From positions 3,471,149-3,535,148 of the forward strand of contig NZ_CP101166.1 of assembly GCF_024298885.1 (NCBI RefSeq): a stretch of 64,000 nucleotides of DNA, written 5' to 3'. Shown here piece after piece: positions 55,818 to 64,000 of the stretch. Every line of letters begins with the position of its first letter. Within the stretch, counting starts at the first letter, position 1. Source of the stretch: Haloglomus halophilum (lineage in GTDB: Archaea; Halobacteriota; Halobacteria; Halobacteriales; Haloarculaceae). The notes beneath the pieces were generated by a model. It was not told the DNA's origin. It did not search any database and saw nothing but the letters and a program-made list of their open reading frames with translations. Both the position numbers and the translations under genes were made by a program.

Positions 55818-57269
55818 ATGCACGTTGCCGTCCTCGGTGCGGGATACGCCGGGCTGACCGTCGCACGCCGGCTGGAGCGTCGTCTCCCCGATGACGTCGA
55901 CATCACCGTGGTCGACGAGTCGGACACGCATCTCGTCCAGCACGAACTCCACCGCGTCATCCGGCGACCGGCCCTCCGTGAGGTCATCACGGTCCCGCTC
56001 GACGAGGTACTCGCCCGTTCCGAGGTCCGGAAGGCCCGCATCACGGACGTGGACACCGACGCCGGCGTCGCCGCGCTCGCCACCGACGACGGCACCGAGG
56101 AACTCGACTACGACTACGCCGCGGTCTGTCTCGGCGCCGAGACGGCGTTCTACGGTCTCTCCGGGGTTGAGGAACATGCCATCCCCCTGAAGCGACTCGA
56201 ACACGCCGGGGCCATCCGGGAGTCGGTCCTGGCCGCCCCCGGCGGCGAGGCCATCGTCGGCGGTGGCGGCCTCTCGGGCATCCAGGTCGCCGGCGAACTG
56301 GCCGCGCTCTCGGACGCGGAGTCGCTCGACCTCGACGTGACGGTCGTCGAGATGGCCGACCGCATCGCGCCCGGCTTCGACGCCGCGTTCGCCGATACCG
56401 TCCGGGCGGAACTGGAGGCGCGCGGCGTCCACATCGAGACCGGCGCGACCGTCGAGTCCGCCGACGATGACACCGTCCACCTCGCCGACGGGCGCGAACT
56501 GGGGTACGACACGTTCGTCTGGGCCGGCGGCATCCAGGGTCCGGCGGCGACCGGCGGCGACCGTCCCGAGGTCCGCGCGAACCTCCGCGTCGGTGACACC
56601 ACCTTCGTCGTCGGTGACGCGGGCCGGGTCGTCGACGAGGCCGGCGAGGCGGTTCCCGCCGCGGCACAGACCGCACTCCGCGAGGCGAAGGTCGCCGCGG
56701 CGAACATCCGAAAGCTCGTCCGCGACGGCGATGAGGGCGGCGAGGACGGGTTCGAGCCACGGCTCGACACCTACCGCTACGATTCGCCGGGCTGGGTCGT
56801 CAGCGTCGGCGACGGGGCCGTCGCGCAGGTCGGTCCCGTCGTGATGAGCGGCGAGCCGGCGAAGGCGGCGAAGGCGGTCATCGGCGCCGGGCACCTCGGC
56901 TCGGTCGGCGCCATCGGTCGCGCCTCGGACCTCGTCCGGACGGAGCTCGGGTGGCCGTCGGCCGACGATATCGACCTGCCCGCACAGCTGCTGGCTCTGA
57001 GCCACGTCGGGCGGCTGGCGACGCTCTCGGACCCGGCCTCGCCGGGCGATATCCAGTATCCGCTCGCGGGTGCGGGGCTCGCGTTCACCGACGCCTTCGC
57101 CCCCGGGAGCGTCGACCTGACGCCGTTCACGCGACTGGCCGACCGGAACTTCCCGGACGGTCCGGCCAGCCACGTCGGTGACGCCCTCTCGACAGGTATC
57201 GGCCTGTTCGGCGCGATGGCGAGCGGGTCGGGCACGCGGCCGGAGTCGGACGACGGTGAGGAAGAGTAG
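55818..57269 (+). CDS. Type II NADH dehydrogenase-like FAD protein
   Basis: This 483-residue protein has an N-terminal FAD site MHVAVLGAGYAGLTVARRL, a second Rossmann NAD site EAIVGGGGLSGIQVAGELA near 150, and a FAD-contact GD in TFVVGDAGRVVDE near 265. This is the layout of NDH-2/sulfide:quinone reductase-type flavoproteins. It likely oxidises NADH and reduces menaquinone, feeding the oxidase. The C-terminus (about 400-483) carries helices that could bind the membrane. Confidence 0.85.
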   Translation: MHVAVLGAGYAGLTVARRLERRLPDDVDITVVDESDTHLVQHELHRVIRRPALREVITVPLDEVLARSEVRKARITDVDTDAGVAALATDDGTEELDYDYAAVCLGAETAFYGLSGVEEHAIPLKRLEHAGAIRESVLAAPGGEAIVGGGGLSGIQVAGELAALSDAESLDLDVTVVEMADRIAPGFDAAFADTVRAELEARGVHIETGATVESADDDTVHLADGRELGYDTFVWAGGIQGPAATGGDRPEVRANLRVGDTTFVVGDAGRVVDEAGEAVPAAAQTALREAKVAAANIRKLVRDGDEGGEDGFEPRLDTYRYDSPGWVVSVGDGAVAQVGPVVMSGEPAKAAKAVIGAGHLGSVGAIGRASDLVRTELGWPSADDIDLPAQLLALSHVGRLATLSDPASPGDIQYPLAGAGLAFTDAFAPGSVDLTPFTRLADRNFPDGPASHVGDALSTGIGLFGAMASGSGTRPESDDGEEE

Positions 57270-57278
57270 CCGCGCCGG

Positions 57279-57644
57279 TCAGACGCCCGGGATACCGGGG
57301 ATGTCGGTCCCGAGGCCCGCACCGACGTTCGAGAGGATGGCCAGCACCACCAGCACGGTGACGTAGGCGACCAGCGTGATGCCGGCGGCGGTGATCCAGC
57401 CGGTCCGGTAGCGCCACTTGATGACCGCGAGGTACGCCAGGAAGACGAGTACCGGCCCCAGCACCGGGACCCCACCGATGAGGTAGGCGACGATCGCCCA
57501 CACCAGCGACCCGAGCGCCGCCGTCACGACGGCGTGGCTGTAGTTCCGACTCCCGGCCAGCAGGCTCGCACCGACGAAGACGCCGAGGCCCCCGATGAGG
57601 AGGCTCACGACGAACACGATCAGCGAGTTCTGGAATGGTGCCAT
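57279..57644 (-). CDS. Small polytopic membrane protein
   Basis: This 121-residue protein has four hydrophobic segments (SLIVFVVSLLIGGLGVFVGA at the start), a short basic loop KWRYRTGW and a proline-rich end DIPGIPGV. It belongs to haloarchaeal membrane proteins of unknown function. ATG 57644 is chosen over the adjacent GTG 57647. It converges on the NADH dehydrogenase gene. Confidence 0.6.
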   Translation of the reverse strand: MAPFQNSLIVFVVSLLIGGLGVFVGASLLAGSRNYSHAVVTAALGSLVWAIVAYLIGGVPVLGPVLVFLAYLAVIKWRYRTGWITAAGITLVAYVTVLVVLAILSNVGAGLGTDIPGIPGV

Positions 57645-57717
57645 CACGCGGCCCCACGACCGGCCGACGCGTCAACGTTGTGGCCCCCGTCTCGGCGCGT
57701 CGGCCGCTCGGTTCTGA

Positions 57718-58524
57718 TCAGCCGTCGCGAGCAGCCGCCACGAGCCGCTCCACCCGTTCACGGTCGACGGGTGCGGTCACCTCGCTGCCCGCCTTCAGCG
57801 CCGTCCCGACGATGGCCGAGTCGGCGACCTCGAGCAACTCCGCGACCGTCTCCGGGGTGGTGCCACTCCCGACGACGAGCGGGACGCCGGTCTCGTGGGC
57901 GACCGCCGCGACCCGTTCGAGTCGGTCCCGGTCGGCCCCTGTGCCCGTCGCGGGCCCGGAGACCACGAGGCCGTCGGCACCGCCCCGCTCGACGGTCTCG
58001 CGGGCCACCTCTGCGAGCGGCCGGTCGGCCAGCGGTGCCGAGTGCTTCACGTCCACGTCAGCGAGCACGCGCACGTCGGTCGCGTCCAGCCGGTCGCGGA
58101 GGCGGAGCGTCTCGTGGGCACGCCCCTCGACGACGCCCTGGTCGGTCACGCGAGCGCCCGTGTGGACGTTGACACGGACGAAGCGCCCGCCCGTCGCGGC
58201 CGCGACGGCGATGGCGGCCGGGCCATCCGACCGGAGCACGTTCACGCCGACCGGGACGTCGACGGCCCGGCGGACGGCGCCGACGAGGGCGGTCATCGAA
58301 GCCACGACGTGGCGCGGCACCTCGCCCGGATGGAAGGGTACGTCCCCGAAGTTCTCGACCAGTACCGCGTCCATCCCGCCCGCCACGAGCGCCTCGGCGT
58401 CGGCCACGGCCCGCTCGCGGAGCGTCGCCCGGTCGCCGTCGAACCCGGGGGTGCCCGGCAGCGCCGGCAGGTGGACCATCCCCACGAGTTCGGGGACGGC
58501 CCCGGACCCGGTGTCCTCGGTCAT
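57718..58524 (-). CDS. BtpA/SgcQ family TIM-barrel protein
   Basis: This 268-residue protein begins VGMVHLPALPGTPG and has the BtpA family pattern GGMDAVLVENFGDVPF, VPVGVNVLRSDGPAA, VNVHTGARVTDQG and GLVVSGPATG, with the phosphate-loop-like PLVVGSGTTPETV. BtpA was named for photosystem I biogenesis in cyanobacteria; archaeal members are thought to act in phosphosugar or nucleoside metabolism. Function here is unsettled. Confidence 0.88.
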   Translation of the reverse strand: MTEDTGSGAVPELVGMVHLPALPGTPGFDGDRATLRERAVADAEALVAGGMDAVLVENFGDVPFHPGEVPRHVVASMTALVGAVRRAVDVPVGVNVLRSDGPAAIAVAAATGGRFVRVNVHTGARVTDQGVVEGRAHETLRLRDRLDATDVRVLADVDVKHSAPLADRPLAEVARETVERGGADGLVVSGPATGTGADRDRLERVAAVAHETGVPLVVGSGTTPETVAELLEVADSAIVGTALKAGSEVTAPVDRERVERLVAAARDG

Positions 58525-58624
58525 GGGCGTTCCTCGTGGCGCTCCGGCTTGAATGTCGGTGCGGTCCGTCGGTCGGGCGACTCCTCCGCCGGTCGACCCG
58601 CAGCCCCACGGTACCGAGCCACAG

Positions 58625-58634
58625 GGTTTTACTC
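58625..58634 (+). promoter_or_regulatory. Box A promoter of the lipoprotein at 58656
   Basis: GGTTTTACTC lies about 28 bp upstream of the ATG at 58656. The distance fits a near-leaderless transcript. Confidence 0.45.
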
Positions 58635-58655
58635 GGGACCCGTGGACTACCGCCC

Positions 58656-59459
58656 ATGCGACGACAGGCTGCGGTGGTGGCAGTGGCGGTGCTGGTCGTG
58701 CTCTCGGGCTGTTCGCTGTTCGGGGGCGGGACACCGACGGGGGCCGACGAGCCGACGGCAACGGCGACATCGACCGCGACGCCCACGCCGGCCTCGTACC
58801 CGACCGGGTACTCCGCCGAGGGTGTCACGAACGCGACGGCGGCGCGTGCCGCACATGTGAGCGGCCTGCTGGCGACGGACAACTTCACGCTGGGCTACAA
58901 CGCGACCGTCCGTGGGGAGAACGGGACCTCGCGTATCACGCTCGTCCAGGCCGTCTCCCCGGATGAGCCCCGGGCGCTGACGGATACGGTCATCTCGGCG
59001 ACGGGGAACCGGGGGTCGGGGGGCCTGCGGCGGACGCGGTTCTACGCGAACGGGACCCAGTACGTCCGCGTTCAGCAGGGCGGCAACACCTCGTACGGTA
59101 CCATCAACGGGACGGTTCCGCCGGAAGCGTTCGTCGGGCGGCAGTACACCGACGCTGCCATCACGAACGTCAGCTACGACGCGACCGAGCGGTTCGAACA
59201 GGGGGGTGAGACGTTCTTCCGCTTCACAGCATCCGATATCGACGACCCCGGGGCACTGCTCTCCTCCCGCATCGACGCGGGTGACGTGACCGGTGGGAAC
59301 GTCACGCTGGTCGTCGGGACGGACGGTGTCGTCCAGTCGGTCCGGTACCGCGCGACCGTCCAGCAGGACGGGCGGACCGTCCGGTACGGTGTCACGTTCG
59401 CCATCGCCGGGGTCGACCGGACCCCCGTGCAGCGCCCCTCGTGGGCACAGCGGGGCTGA
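58656..59459 (+). CDS. Haloarchaeal lipoprotein, second paralogue
   Basis: This 267-residue protein has a Sec lipoprotein signal (RRQAAVVAVAVLVVLSGC), a Thr/Pro linker and the family domain: YSAEGVTNATAARAAHVSG, TLGYNATVRGENGTSRITL, then NVTLVVGTDGVVQSVRYRATV and the end VQRPSWAQRG. It is most like the next gene. The paralogue at 18042 shares the same end (TTVERPSW). The domain could bind a ligand or cell-wall polymer; no function is known. Confidence 0.8.
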   Translation: MRRQAAVVAVAVLVVLSGCSLFGGGTPTGADEPTATATSTATPTPASYPTGYSAEGVTNATAARAAHVSGLLATDNFTLGYNATVRGENGTSRITLVQAVSPDEPRALTDTVISATGNRGSGGLRRTRFYANGTQYVRVQQGGNTSYGTINGTVPPEAFVGRQYTDAAITNVSYDATERFEQGGETFFRFTASDIDDPGALLSSRIDAGDVTGGNVTLVVGTDGVVQSVRYRATVQQDGRTVRYGVTFAIAGVDRTPVQRPSWAQRG

Positions 59460-59555
59460 TTCCGGACGCGAACCGGGGACTCGCCACCGTGAACGGGCTG
59501 TCGTGTGATTCGCGGCCAAAACGCATAGGACCCCCCCGTTCCTGTACGGCGACGT

Positions 59556-60422
59556 ATGAGACGCTCGCTGCTCACAGCAGCCGTCGCAGTTCTGATGTTG
59601 ACATCCGGTTGCTCGTTCCTCGGTGGTGGTGGTGCAACACCGACCGATACCGATTCGACGCCGACACCGACGGCCACGGCCACGCCGACACCGACGGCGA
59701 CGGCCACGGCGACGGCCACGCCGACACCGACACCCGACCCGTCGGAGTCGTTCCCGGCCGGCTACGGTGAGACCGGCATCGACGATTCCGAGGCGGCGCT
59801 GTCGAGTCATGTCGACTCGCTCGCGAACCATCAGTCGTTCATCGTCGATATCAACGGGAGCGTCGCCACGCCGAACGGGACGCAGGCGCTCCGGCAGCTC
59901 CAGTCCGTCGATATCGACGACGACCGGGCACTCATCGCCGTCAACGGGACCAGCGGGGTCGAGCGGACCAGCTACTTCGGCGGCGGCGAGCGCTACCTCC
60001 GGGTCGACCCGCCGGGGGCGAACAACACCCGCTACAACGTCACGAACGCCACGCTGGAACCGCGTGGCTTCACCGGGGGCGGCTTCCTCGCACCCGTGCT
60101 GACGAACGTCACCTTCGGCGAGGCGAACGTCACGACGACCGAGAACGGGACGTTCTACGCGTACAGCGCCACCTCCGTCGACCGCTCGGTCCTCCGGTCG
60201 CTTCTCGGACCGTCGGTCGACCCGGAGAACGTGACCCGGTTCGACGCGGGGCTCGTCGTCGACGAGGAGGGCATCGTCCGCCGGATGAGCTATCAGGCGG
60301 TCGTGGACCGCGGTGACGAACAGCTGGTCGTCCGCGTCGACCTGCGGACGTACTCCATCGACGAGGTCGATATCTCCGAGCCGCCGTGGCTCGACGAGGC
60401 CCGGCAGGCCGACTCCTCGTAG
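59556..60422 (+). CDS. Haloarchaeal lipoprotein, third paralogue
   Basis: This 288-residue lipoprotein starts with RRSLLTAAVAVLMLTSGC, then a Thr/Pro/Ala tether of about 35 residues encoded by a CCGACACCGACGGCCACG-type repeat, then the shared domain (YGETGIDDSEAALSSHVDSL, FIVDINGSVATPNGTQ). It follows its paralogue by 96 bp, so this looks like a tandem duplication. Surface location is inferred from the lipobox and long tether. Confidence 0.8.
   Translation: MRRSLLTAAVAVLMLTSGCSFLGGGGATPTDTDSTPTPTATATPTPTATATATATPTPTPDPSESFPAGYGETGIDDSEAALSSHVDSLANHQSFIVDINGSVATPNGTQALRQLQSVDIDDDRALIAVNGTSGVERTSYFGGGERYLRVDPPGANNTRYNVTNATLEPRGFTGGGFLAPVLTNVTFGEANVTTTENGTFYAYSATSVDRSVLRSLLGPSVDPENVTRFDAGLVVDEEGIVRRMSYQAVVDRGDEQLVVRVDLRTYSIDEVDISEPPWLDEARQADSS
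59660..59734 (+). repeat. Thr-Pro-Ala tether microsatellite in the lipoprotein at 59556
   Basis: CCGACACCGACGGC and GACGGCCACG units recur in frame, encoding alternating Thr, Pro and Ala. Such tracts change length easily by slippage, so tether length may vary between strains. Confidence 0.6.
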
Positions 60423-60443
60423 GCGCGCGGCCCGCTTCTCGCT

Positions 60444-62198
60444 TCAGTCCGTCTCGACCAGCGCATTGAACCGGTTGACGTCCTCGTCCGTTCCGGCGAC
60501 GATGAGGCTGTCGCCCGGTTCGACGACGAACGCCGGGCCGATATCCGAGAGGAACGTCGAGTCCCGCTCGACGGCGATGACCGTCACACCCGTCCGGGCG
60601 CGAACGTCGGCCTCGCCCAGCGACTTGCCCGCCAGGTCACCACAGTCGATGCGGACGAGCTCGACCTGCTGGTCGAAGGAGATGATGTCCTCCTCGAGGA
60701 TGGTCGAGGCGAGCATCCGCCCGGCCACGGTTGCGACCGCGAGGACGTAGTCGGCCCCGGCCTGGTACAGCTTCCGGACGGATTCGGTGGCATCCGCGCG
60801 GGCGATGATCTCCACGTCGGGGTACAGCTCGCGGATGACGAGCGTCGCGAAGACGGCGGTCACGTCGCTCGAAACCGTCAGGATGACCGTGCCCGCGTTC
60901 TCGGTATCGGCCTCGCGGAGCGTCTCGGGCTCGGTCACGTCGCCGACCACGTCCACGCCGTCCTTGTCGCGCAGGTCGATGACGGTCGTGGGCACGTGCG
61001 CGTCGAGGTCCTCCAGGACGGTCGTGCCGACCTCGTCGAACCCGGCGAGGACGACCCGGGACCCTCTCGTGCCGAGTCCCCGCGCCTGCGAGAGCGTGAG
61101 CCCCTTCAGCCGTTCCAGACTCTCCTCGCGCCCCGAGGCCACGAGGATGGTCTGCCCGTCGATACGGGCGTCCGGCGGCGGCGGGGAGACGAACTCGCCG
61201 CGGAACCACGCGCCGATGATGTTCGCACCGGTGCGCTCGCGGATGCCGCTCTCCGCGACGGTCACGCCCGCGAGCTCCGAACCGCTCTGCACCGGCAGCT
61301 CCACGATGTCGAAGTCCTCGCCCTCGCCGAGCTGCACCGAGCCGTCCAGCTCCGGCCGGACGCCGGCTGACACCTTCCGTGCGATGGATTCCCCGATGAG
61401 GTGGCGTGGCGAGAAGACGTCGTCGGCGCCCGCGTACCGGTGGTAGGCGGCGTTGTCGTCGTCCTCGACGAACGTGACGACCTGCGGCCGCTGGGTCTCA
61501 CCGTCGGTCTCCGGCTGGGCGTCCTCGATTCCGGGGTCGGGACCGTCGAGGTGGCCGGCTGCCAGCGCGATGGACGCGTTGGCCTCGTCGCCGATGTCCG
61601 CGACGACGGCGTGGGCCCGGTCGACGTTGGCGGCTTGCAGGGTCTTGGTCAGCTTTGGGTCGCCGTGGATGACGGTGATGTCGGTCTCCGTGTGCAACTC
61701 GTTGGCCGCGTCGCGGTCCGGCTCGACGACGACGTACGGATGGTCACGGGTGTCGAGCTCGTCGATGAGGGCCTCGCCGCGCGAGGAGTAGCCCGCCAGC
61801 ACGACGTGGTCGGAGAGGTTCTCGACGGCGGTCGGGGCGGTCTGCGAGAGACGTTCCTCGACCCAGGGTGCGAGGAACACCGGGAGGGCGAGGAAGATGA
61901 GCGTGACGCCGGTCAGCTGCATCGAGACGAGCAGCATCTGGACCGGTGTCGTCGTCCAGAGCTCGGAGTCCTCGCCGTAACCGGTCGTCGTGAACGACTC
62001 GACCACCGTCAGGGCGGCCTTGGCGAACGAGATCCGGACCCCCTCGAAGTAGAACAGTGCCGCCTGATACGCCAGCGCGTAGAGGACGGCGATGCCCACC
62101 AGCCCCACCAGGTAGAGCGCGATGCGCCGGCGCTGGCGTGCGGCGTTCGACGACCCCCGGTCGCCGTAGGCGAACGTGGCGAGGTCCCGCGGATCCAT
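60444..62198 (-). CDS. TrkA-type (RCK) potassium channel
   Basis: This 584-residue protein has two helices (about 25-95) around a pore loop ESFTTTGYGEDSEL (K+ filter TxTGYGE), then two tandem RCK units: TrkA-N (VVLAGYSSRGEALIDEL), TrkA-C (VELPVQSGSELAGVTVAESG), TrkA-N (VVLAGFDEVGTTVLEDL) and TrkA-C (VRIDCGDLAGKSLGEADV). It is a ligand-gated K+ channel with cytoplasmic NAD/ATP-binding rings. Halophiles need K+ uptake for osmotic balance. ATG 62198 follows a box A at 62222-62229. Confidence 0.92.
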   Translation of the reverse strand: MDPRDLATFAYGDRGSSNAARQRRRIALYLVGLVGIAVLYALAYQAALFYFEGVRISFAKAALTVVESFTTTGYGEDSELWTTTPVQMLLVSMQLTGVTLIFLALPVFLAPWVEERLSQTAPTAVENLSDHVVLAGYSSRGEALIDELDTRDHPYVVVEPDRDAANELHTETDITVIHGDPKLTKTLQAANVDRAHAVVADIGDEANASIALAAGHLDGPDPGIEDAQPETDGETQRPQVVTFVEDDDNAAYHRYAGADDVFSPRHLIGESIARKVSAGVRPELDGSVQLGEGEDFDIVELPVQSGSELAGVTVAESGIRERTGANIIGAWFRGEFVSPPPPDARIDGQTILVASGREESLERLKGLTLSQARGLGTRGSRVVLAGFDEVGTTVLEDLDAHVPTTVIDLRDKDGVDVVGDVTEPETLREADTENAGTVILTVSSDVTAVFATLVIRELYPDVEIIARADATESVRKLYQAGADYVLAVATVAGRMLASTILEEDIISFDQQVELVRIDCGDLAGKSLGEADVRARTGVTVIAVERDSTFLSDIGPAFVVEPGDSLIVAGTDEDVNRFNALVETD

Positions 62199-62221
62199 AT
62201 CCGTTCGAAGTTCCGGGGGGT

Positions 62222-62239
62222 GGATAACGATGTTCGTTA
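62222..62239. promoter_or_regulatory. Channel promoter with an inverted repeat in the divergent spacer
   Basis: On the minus strand CGTTATCC lies about 27 bp upstream of the TrkA-channel ATG. TAACGA (62225-62230) and TCGTTA (62234-62239) pair perfectly around TGT, overlapping both the promoter and the start of the gene at 62230. A repressor bound here could control both. Confidence 0.4.
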
Positions 62240-62736
62240 CCGTCGCTCGGCTTCCCGAGGGGGACCGTGGCACGGTGTTGATGCCGCCGCGGTTCCTCCA
62301 GCCCACCGTGCCCCGCCGCACCGGAACCCGCATCGAACGGACTCCCGATGGGCGCCGGCTCGTGGTCGCACGCCCGATGGCGGCGGCCCGGAACGCCGTC
62401 TGGAGGGCCTTCCGTGACACCAGGTGCTGGCCAGAGTGGGGTCCCTCGGTCCGGGCAGTCGACTGCTCGGACCGCCTCGTCAGCCGTGGCTCCACGGGAC
62501 GCATCACGACCGTGGGCGGCCTCCGCGTCCCGTTCGAGGTGACGAGCTGTACGGACGGACGCTGGACCTGGGACGTGGCGGGGATACCGGCGACCGGCCA
62601 CCGGGTCGAGGGGACGGACCCCGCCATCGCGGCGTTCGAGGTGCCGCTCGCCGCCGCGCCCTACGCGGCGGTCTGCCGACGTGCGCTCCCCCGACTGGAC
62701 CGGGTCGCACTGGCGGGCGACGATGCGGATGGGTGA
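62230..62736 (+). CDS. SRPBCC/START-like ligand-binding protein
   Basis: This 168-residue protein has the polyketide-cyclase/SRPBCC pattern: VVARPMAAARNAVWRAFRDTRCWPEWGPSVRAVDC near residue 50, then STGRITTVGGLRVPFEV and WTWDVAGIPATGHRVEG. It probably binds a hydrophobic molecule. Start ATG 62230 has an upstream GGGGGGTGGAT ribosome site; ATG 62281 is the alternative. The gene overlaps the TrkA-channel promoter. Confidence 0.7.
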   Translation: MFVTVARLPEGDRGTVLMPPRFLQPTVPRRTGTRIERTPDGRRLVVARPMAAARNAVWRAFRDTRCWPEWGPSVRAVDCSDRLVSRGSTGRITTVGGLRVPFEVTSCTDGRWTWDVAGIPATGHRVEGTDPAIAAFEVPLAAAPYAAVCRRALPRLDRVALAGDDADG

Positions 62737-62910
62737 GTTCCGCCGCCCGGGCAATCATCGAACTGTCCGGATTCGTCGGAAAATCAAGATATTACTACCG
62801 AGATTCGGATGTTCGGTTGGGATGCGAGAAGGAGACGAGAAATGTGAGGTCGAGGGGCGCGAGGGGTGGCCTGCAGGGCCGCGGCGGACCGGTCGCTGGT
62901 GGGTCGTGGG

Positions 62911-63162
62911 TTATCGCGTCGAGGAAGCGGGCGTGACGGAGAAATCGTCGGCGCGGAAGAGGTCTTCGCCGAGACCGGAGCCGGAGCAGTCATCGTTCGG
63001 GCATCGATAATGCCACCCGTCGCGTGTAGCCTTCCGCTCGGATACCTTCTCGCCGCACTCCTGGCAGACCAGGAGGGAGGCCGCATCGCAGGTGTCCTTG
63101 TGGAGTTCGAGCTCGAGTTCCGTACTGAAGGTCCGCTTGCAGTCCCTGCAGACGTGCGTCAT
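62911..63162 (-). CDS. Small double zinc-ribbon protein
   Basis: This 83-residue protein starts MTHVCRDCKRTFS and has a C2H2-like CRDC...LHKDTC unit and a C4-type CQECGEKV...YRCPNDDC unit. It resembles haloarchaeal proteins with two zinc-binding elements. It has a minus-strand TATA-like element near 63183-63190. A nucleic-acid-binding or interaction role is expected but not shown. Confidence 0.8.
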   Translation of the reverse strand: MTHVCRDCKRTFSTELELELHKDTCDAASLLVCQECGEKVSERKATRDGWHYRCPNDDCSGSGLGEDLFRADDFSVTPASSTR

Positions 63163-63368
63163 ACTAGACGCTCCAGATGCCTCCGTAATATGTGTGGTGC
63201 TTTCCATGTCCGGGATTCAAGTACGACGGCCGTCCGACGCCAACGGCAGTTACCGTGCGCTACGGCGTAACGAACTGTCCTGTGGCTGGCTGTGGCCTCC
63301 CACGAGCCGGCAGAATTGGACGCCGTGGCGCGATTTCACCCCGATGAACTCGGATATCTGATAACATC

Positions 63369-63944
63369 TCAGTCGGGGCGAGACAGGGTGAACCGGTCGC
63401 GTGTGGTGCAGTAGCCGTCCGCCGCCAGGCGCCCGAGCGCGTCGAACTGCTCCGTGTCCATCTTCCGGTCGGTGAGGACCGACTCGTCGGCATGGAAGTG
63501 GACCACCCGGCCGAAGGTGGCGGTGTTCGACCCGAGTTCGAGCGTGTCGTGGAGGCGGCACTCGAACGAGACTGGCGCCTCGGCCACGCGCGGTGCGTCC
63601 ACCTCGGTCGCGGGGGCGGCCGTCACGCCCGCGAGGTCGAACTCGTCGCCGTCGCCCGTCGCGGCGGTGGCGACCATCGCCTCCGCGAGGTCGACGGTGA
63701 CGAGGTTGACGACGAACGATTCCGTCTCGCGCGCGTTCCGGAGCGTGTCCTTCTGTTCGCCGTCGGGGGCCTGCCCCGGCGCGAACGCGAGGACGGGTGG
63801 GGCGACGCACATCACGTTGAAGAAGGAGTACGGCGCGAGGTTCCGGCCGGCCGGGCCGTCACTGGACACCCACGCGACCGGGCGTGGGACGACGGCGCCG
63901 CTCAGCCAGCGGTACATCGACTCCGACTCGGGGTCGAACTCCAT
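63369..63944 (-). CDS. Flavin reductase (FMN-binding split barrel) family protein
   Basis: This 191-residue protein has the conserved YRWLSGAVVPRPVAWVSSD, NLAPYSFFNVMCVAPP, DTLRNARETESFVVNLV and FECRLHDTLELGSNTATFGRVVHFH stretches of the flavin reductase/FMN-binding split barrel family. It likely binds FMN and either reduces flavin with NAD(P)H or supplies reduced flavin to an oxygenase. It is convergent with the zinc-ribbon gene across a 206-bp spacer. Confidence 0.9.
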   Translation of the reverse strand: MEFDPESESMYRWLSGAVVPRPVAWVSSDGPAGRNLAPYSFFNVMCVAPPVLAFAPGQAPDGEQKDTLRNARETESFVVNLVTVDLAEAMVATAATGDGDEFDLAGVTAAPATEVDAPRVAEAPVSFECRLHDTLELGSNTATFGRVVHFHADESVLTDRKMDTEQFDALGRLAADGYCTTRDRFTLSRPD

Positions 63945-64000
63945 GCGTTCGACAGGGCTGTCGACGGCAAAAGGGGGTGGGTCAGGGAACGGGTGGCGGG

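Overview
The window comes from a high-GC halophilic archaeon of the class Halobacteria. This rests on the GC-rich codon bias, highly acidic proteins, many TAT-type lipoproteins with RR motifs and LAGC lipoboxes, Bat-type (HTH_10) regulators, GTG starts, 4-bp ATGA/GTGA gene overlaps, and archaeal box A sequences about 25-30 bp upstream of start codons. I found no tRNA, rRNA, CRISPR array, transposase or integrase gene. No stretch over about 260 bp lacks a gene.

Layout. 1-5.5 kb: an ABC-2 permease, a methylmalonyl-CoA mutase large subunit, and an ABC exporter pair. 5.7-12.1 kb: two acetyl-CoA-synthetase-like genes around a large Bat-type regulator; the first synthetase has lost conserved motifs. 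12.2-18 kb: a complete branched-chain-amino-acid-type (Liv) ABC operon ending in a thioredoxin-like gene. 18-21.6 kb: a lipoprotein, a fatty acyl-CoA ligase, a UspA protein and two small membrane proteins. 21.6-26.5 kb: an unusual three-gene operon encoding a beta-repeat protein, a seven-repeat FG-GAP propeller and a large FAD-linked oxidase. 26.5-36 kb: a heme-copper (A-type) cytochrome oxidase locus with coxA, coxC, coxB, a CtaA/CtaB fusion and accessory membrane proteins. 36-43 kb: an Rdx protein, 3-hydroxyacyl-CoA dehydrogenase and a second Liv operon on the minus strand. 43-49 kb: a hydrolase, a second HTH_10 regulator, an ABC exporter pair and a DUF420 protein. 49-54 kb: a calcium-repeat metalloprotease, a MATE exporter and an acyl-CoA dehydrogenase. 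54-64 kb: small proteins, a cupin, a type II NADH dehydrogenase, a BtpA protein, two paralogous lipoproteins, a TrkA-gated ion channel and a flavin reductase.

Taken together the genes suit an aerobic heterotroph taking up amino acids or short organic acids (two Liv systems), activating them as CoA thioesters (three ligases), oxidising them (acyl-CoA dehydrogenase, hydroxyacyl-CoA dehydrogenase, methylmalonyl-CoA mutase) and feeding electrons through NDH-2 to the oxygen reductase. The least explained parts are the oxidase/propeller/repeat-protein operon, the degenerate synthetase with its regulator, and the metalloprotease fused to an extra N-terminal domain. All family assignments are from reading the translated sequence, without database searches.
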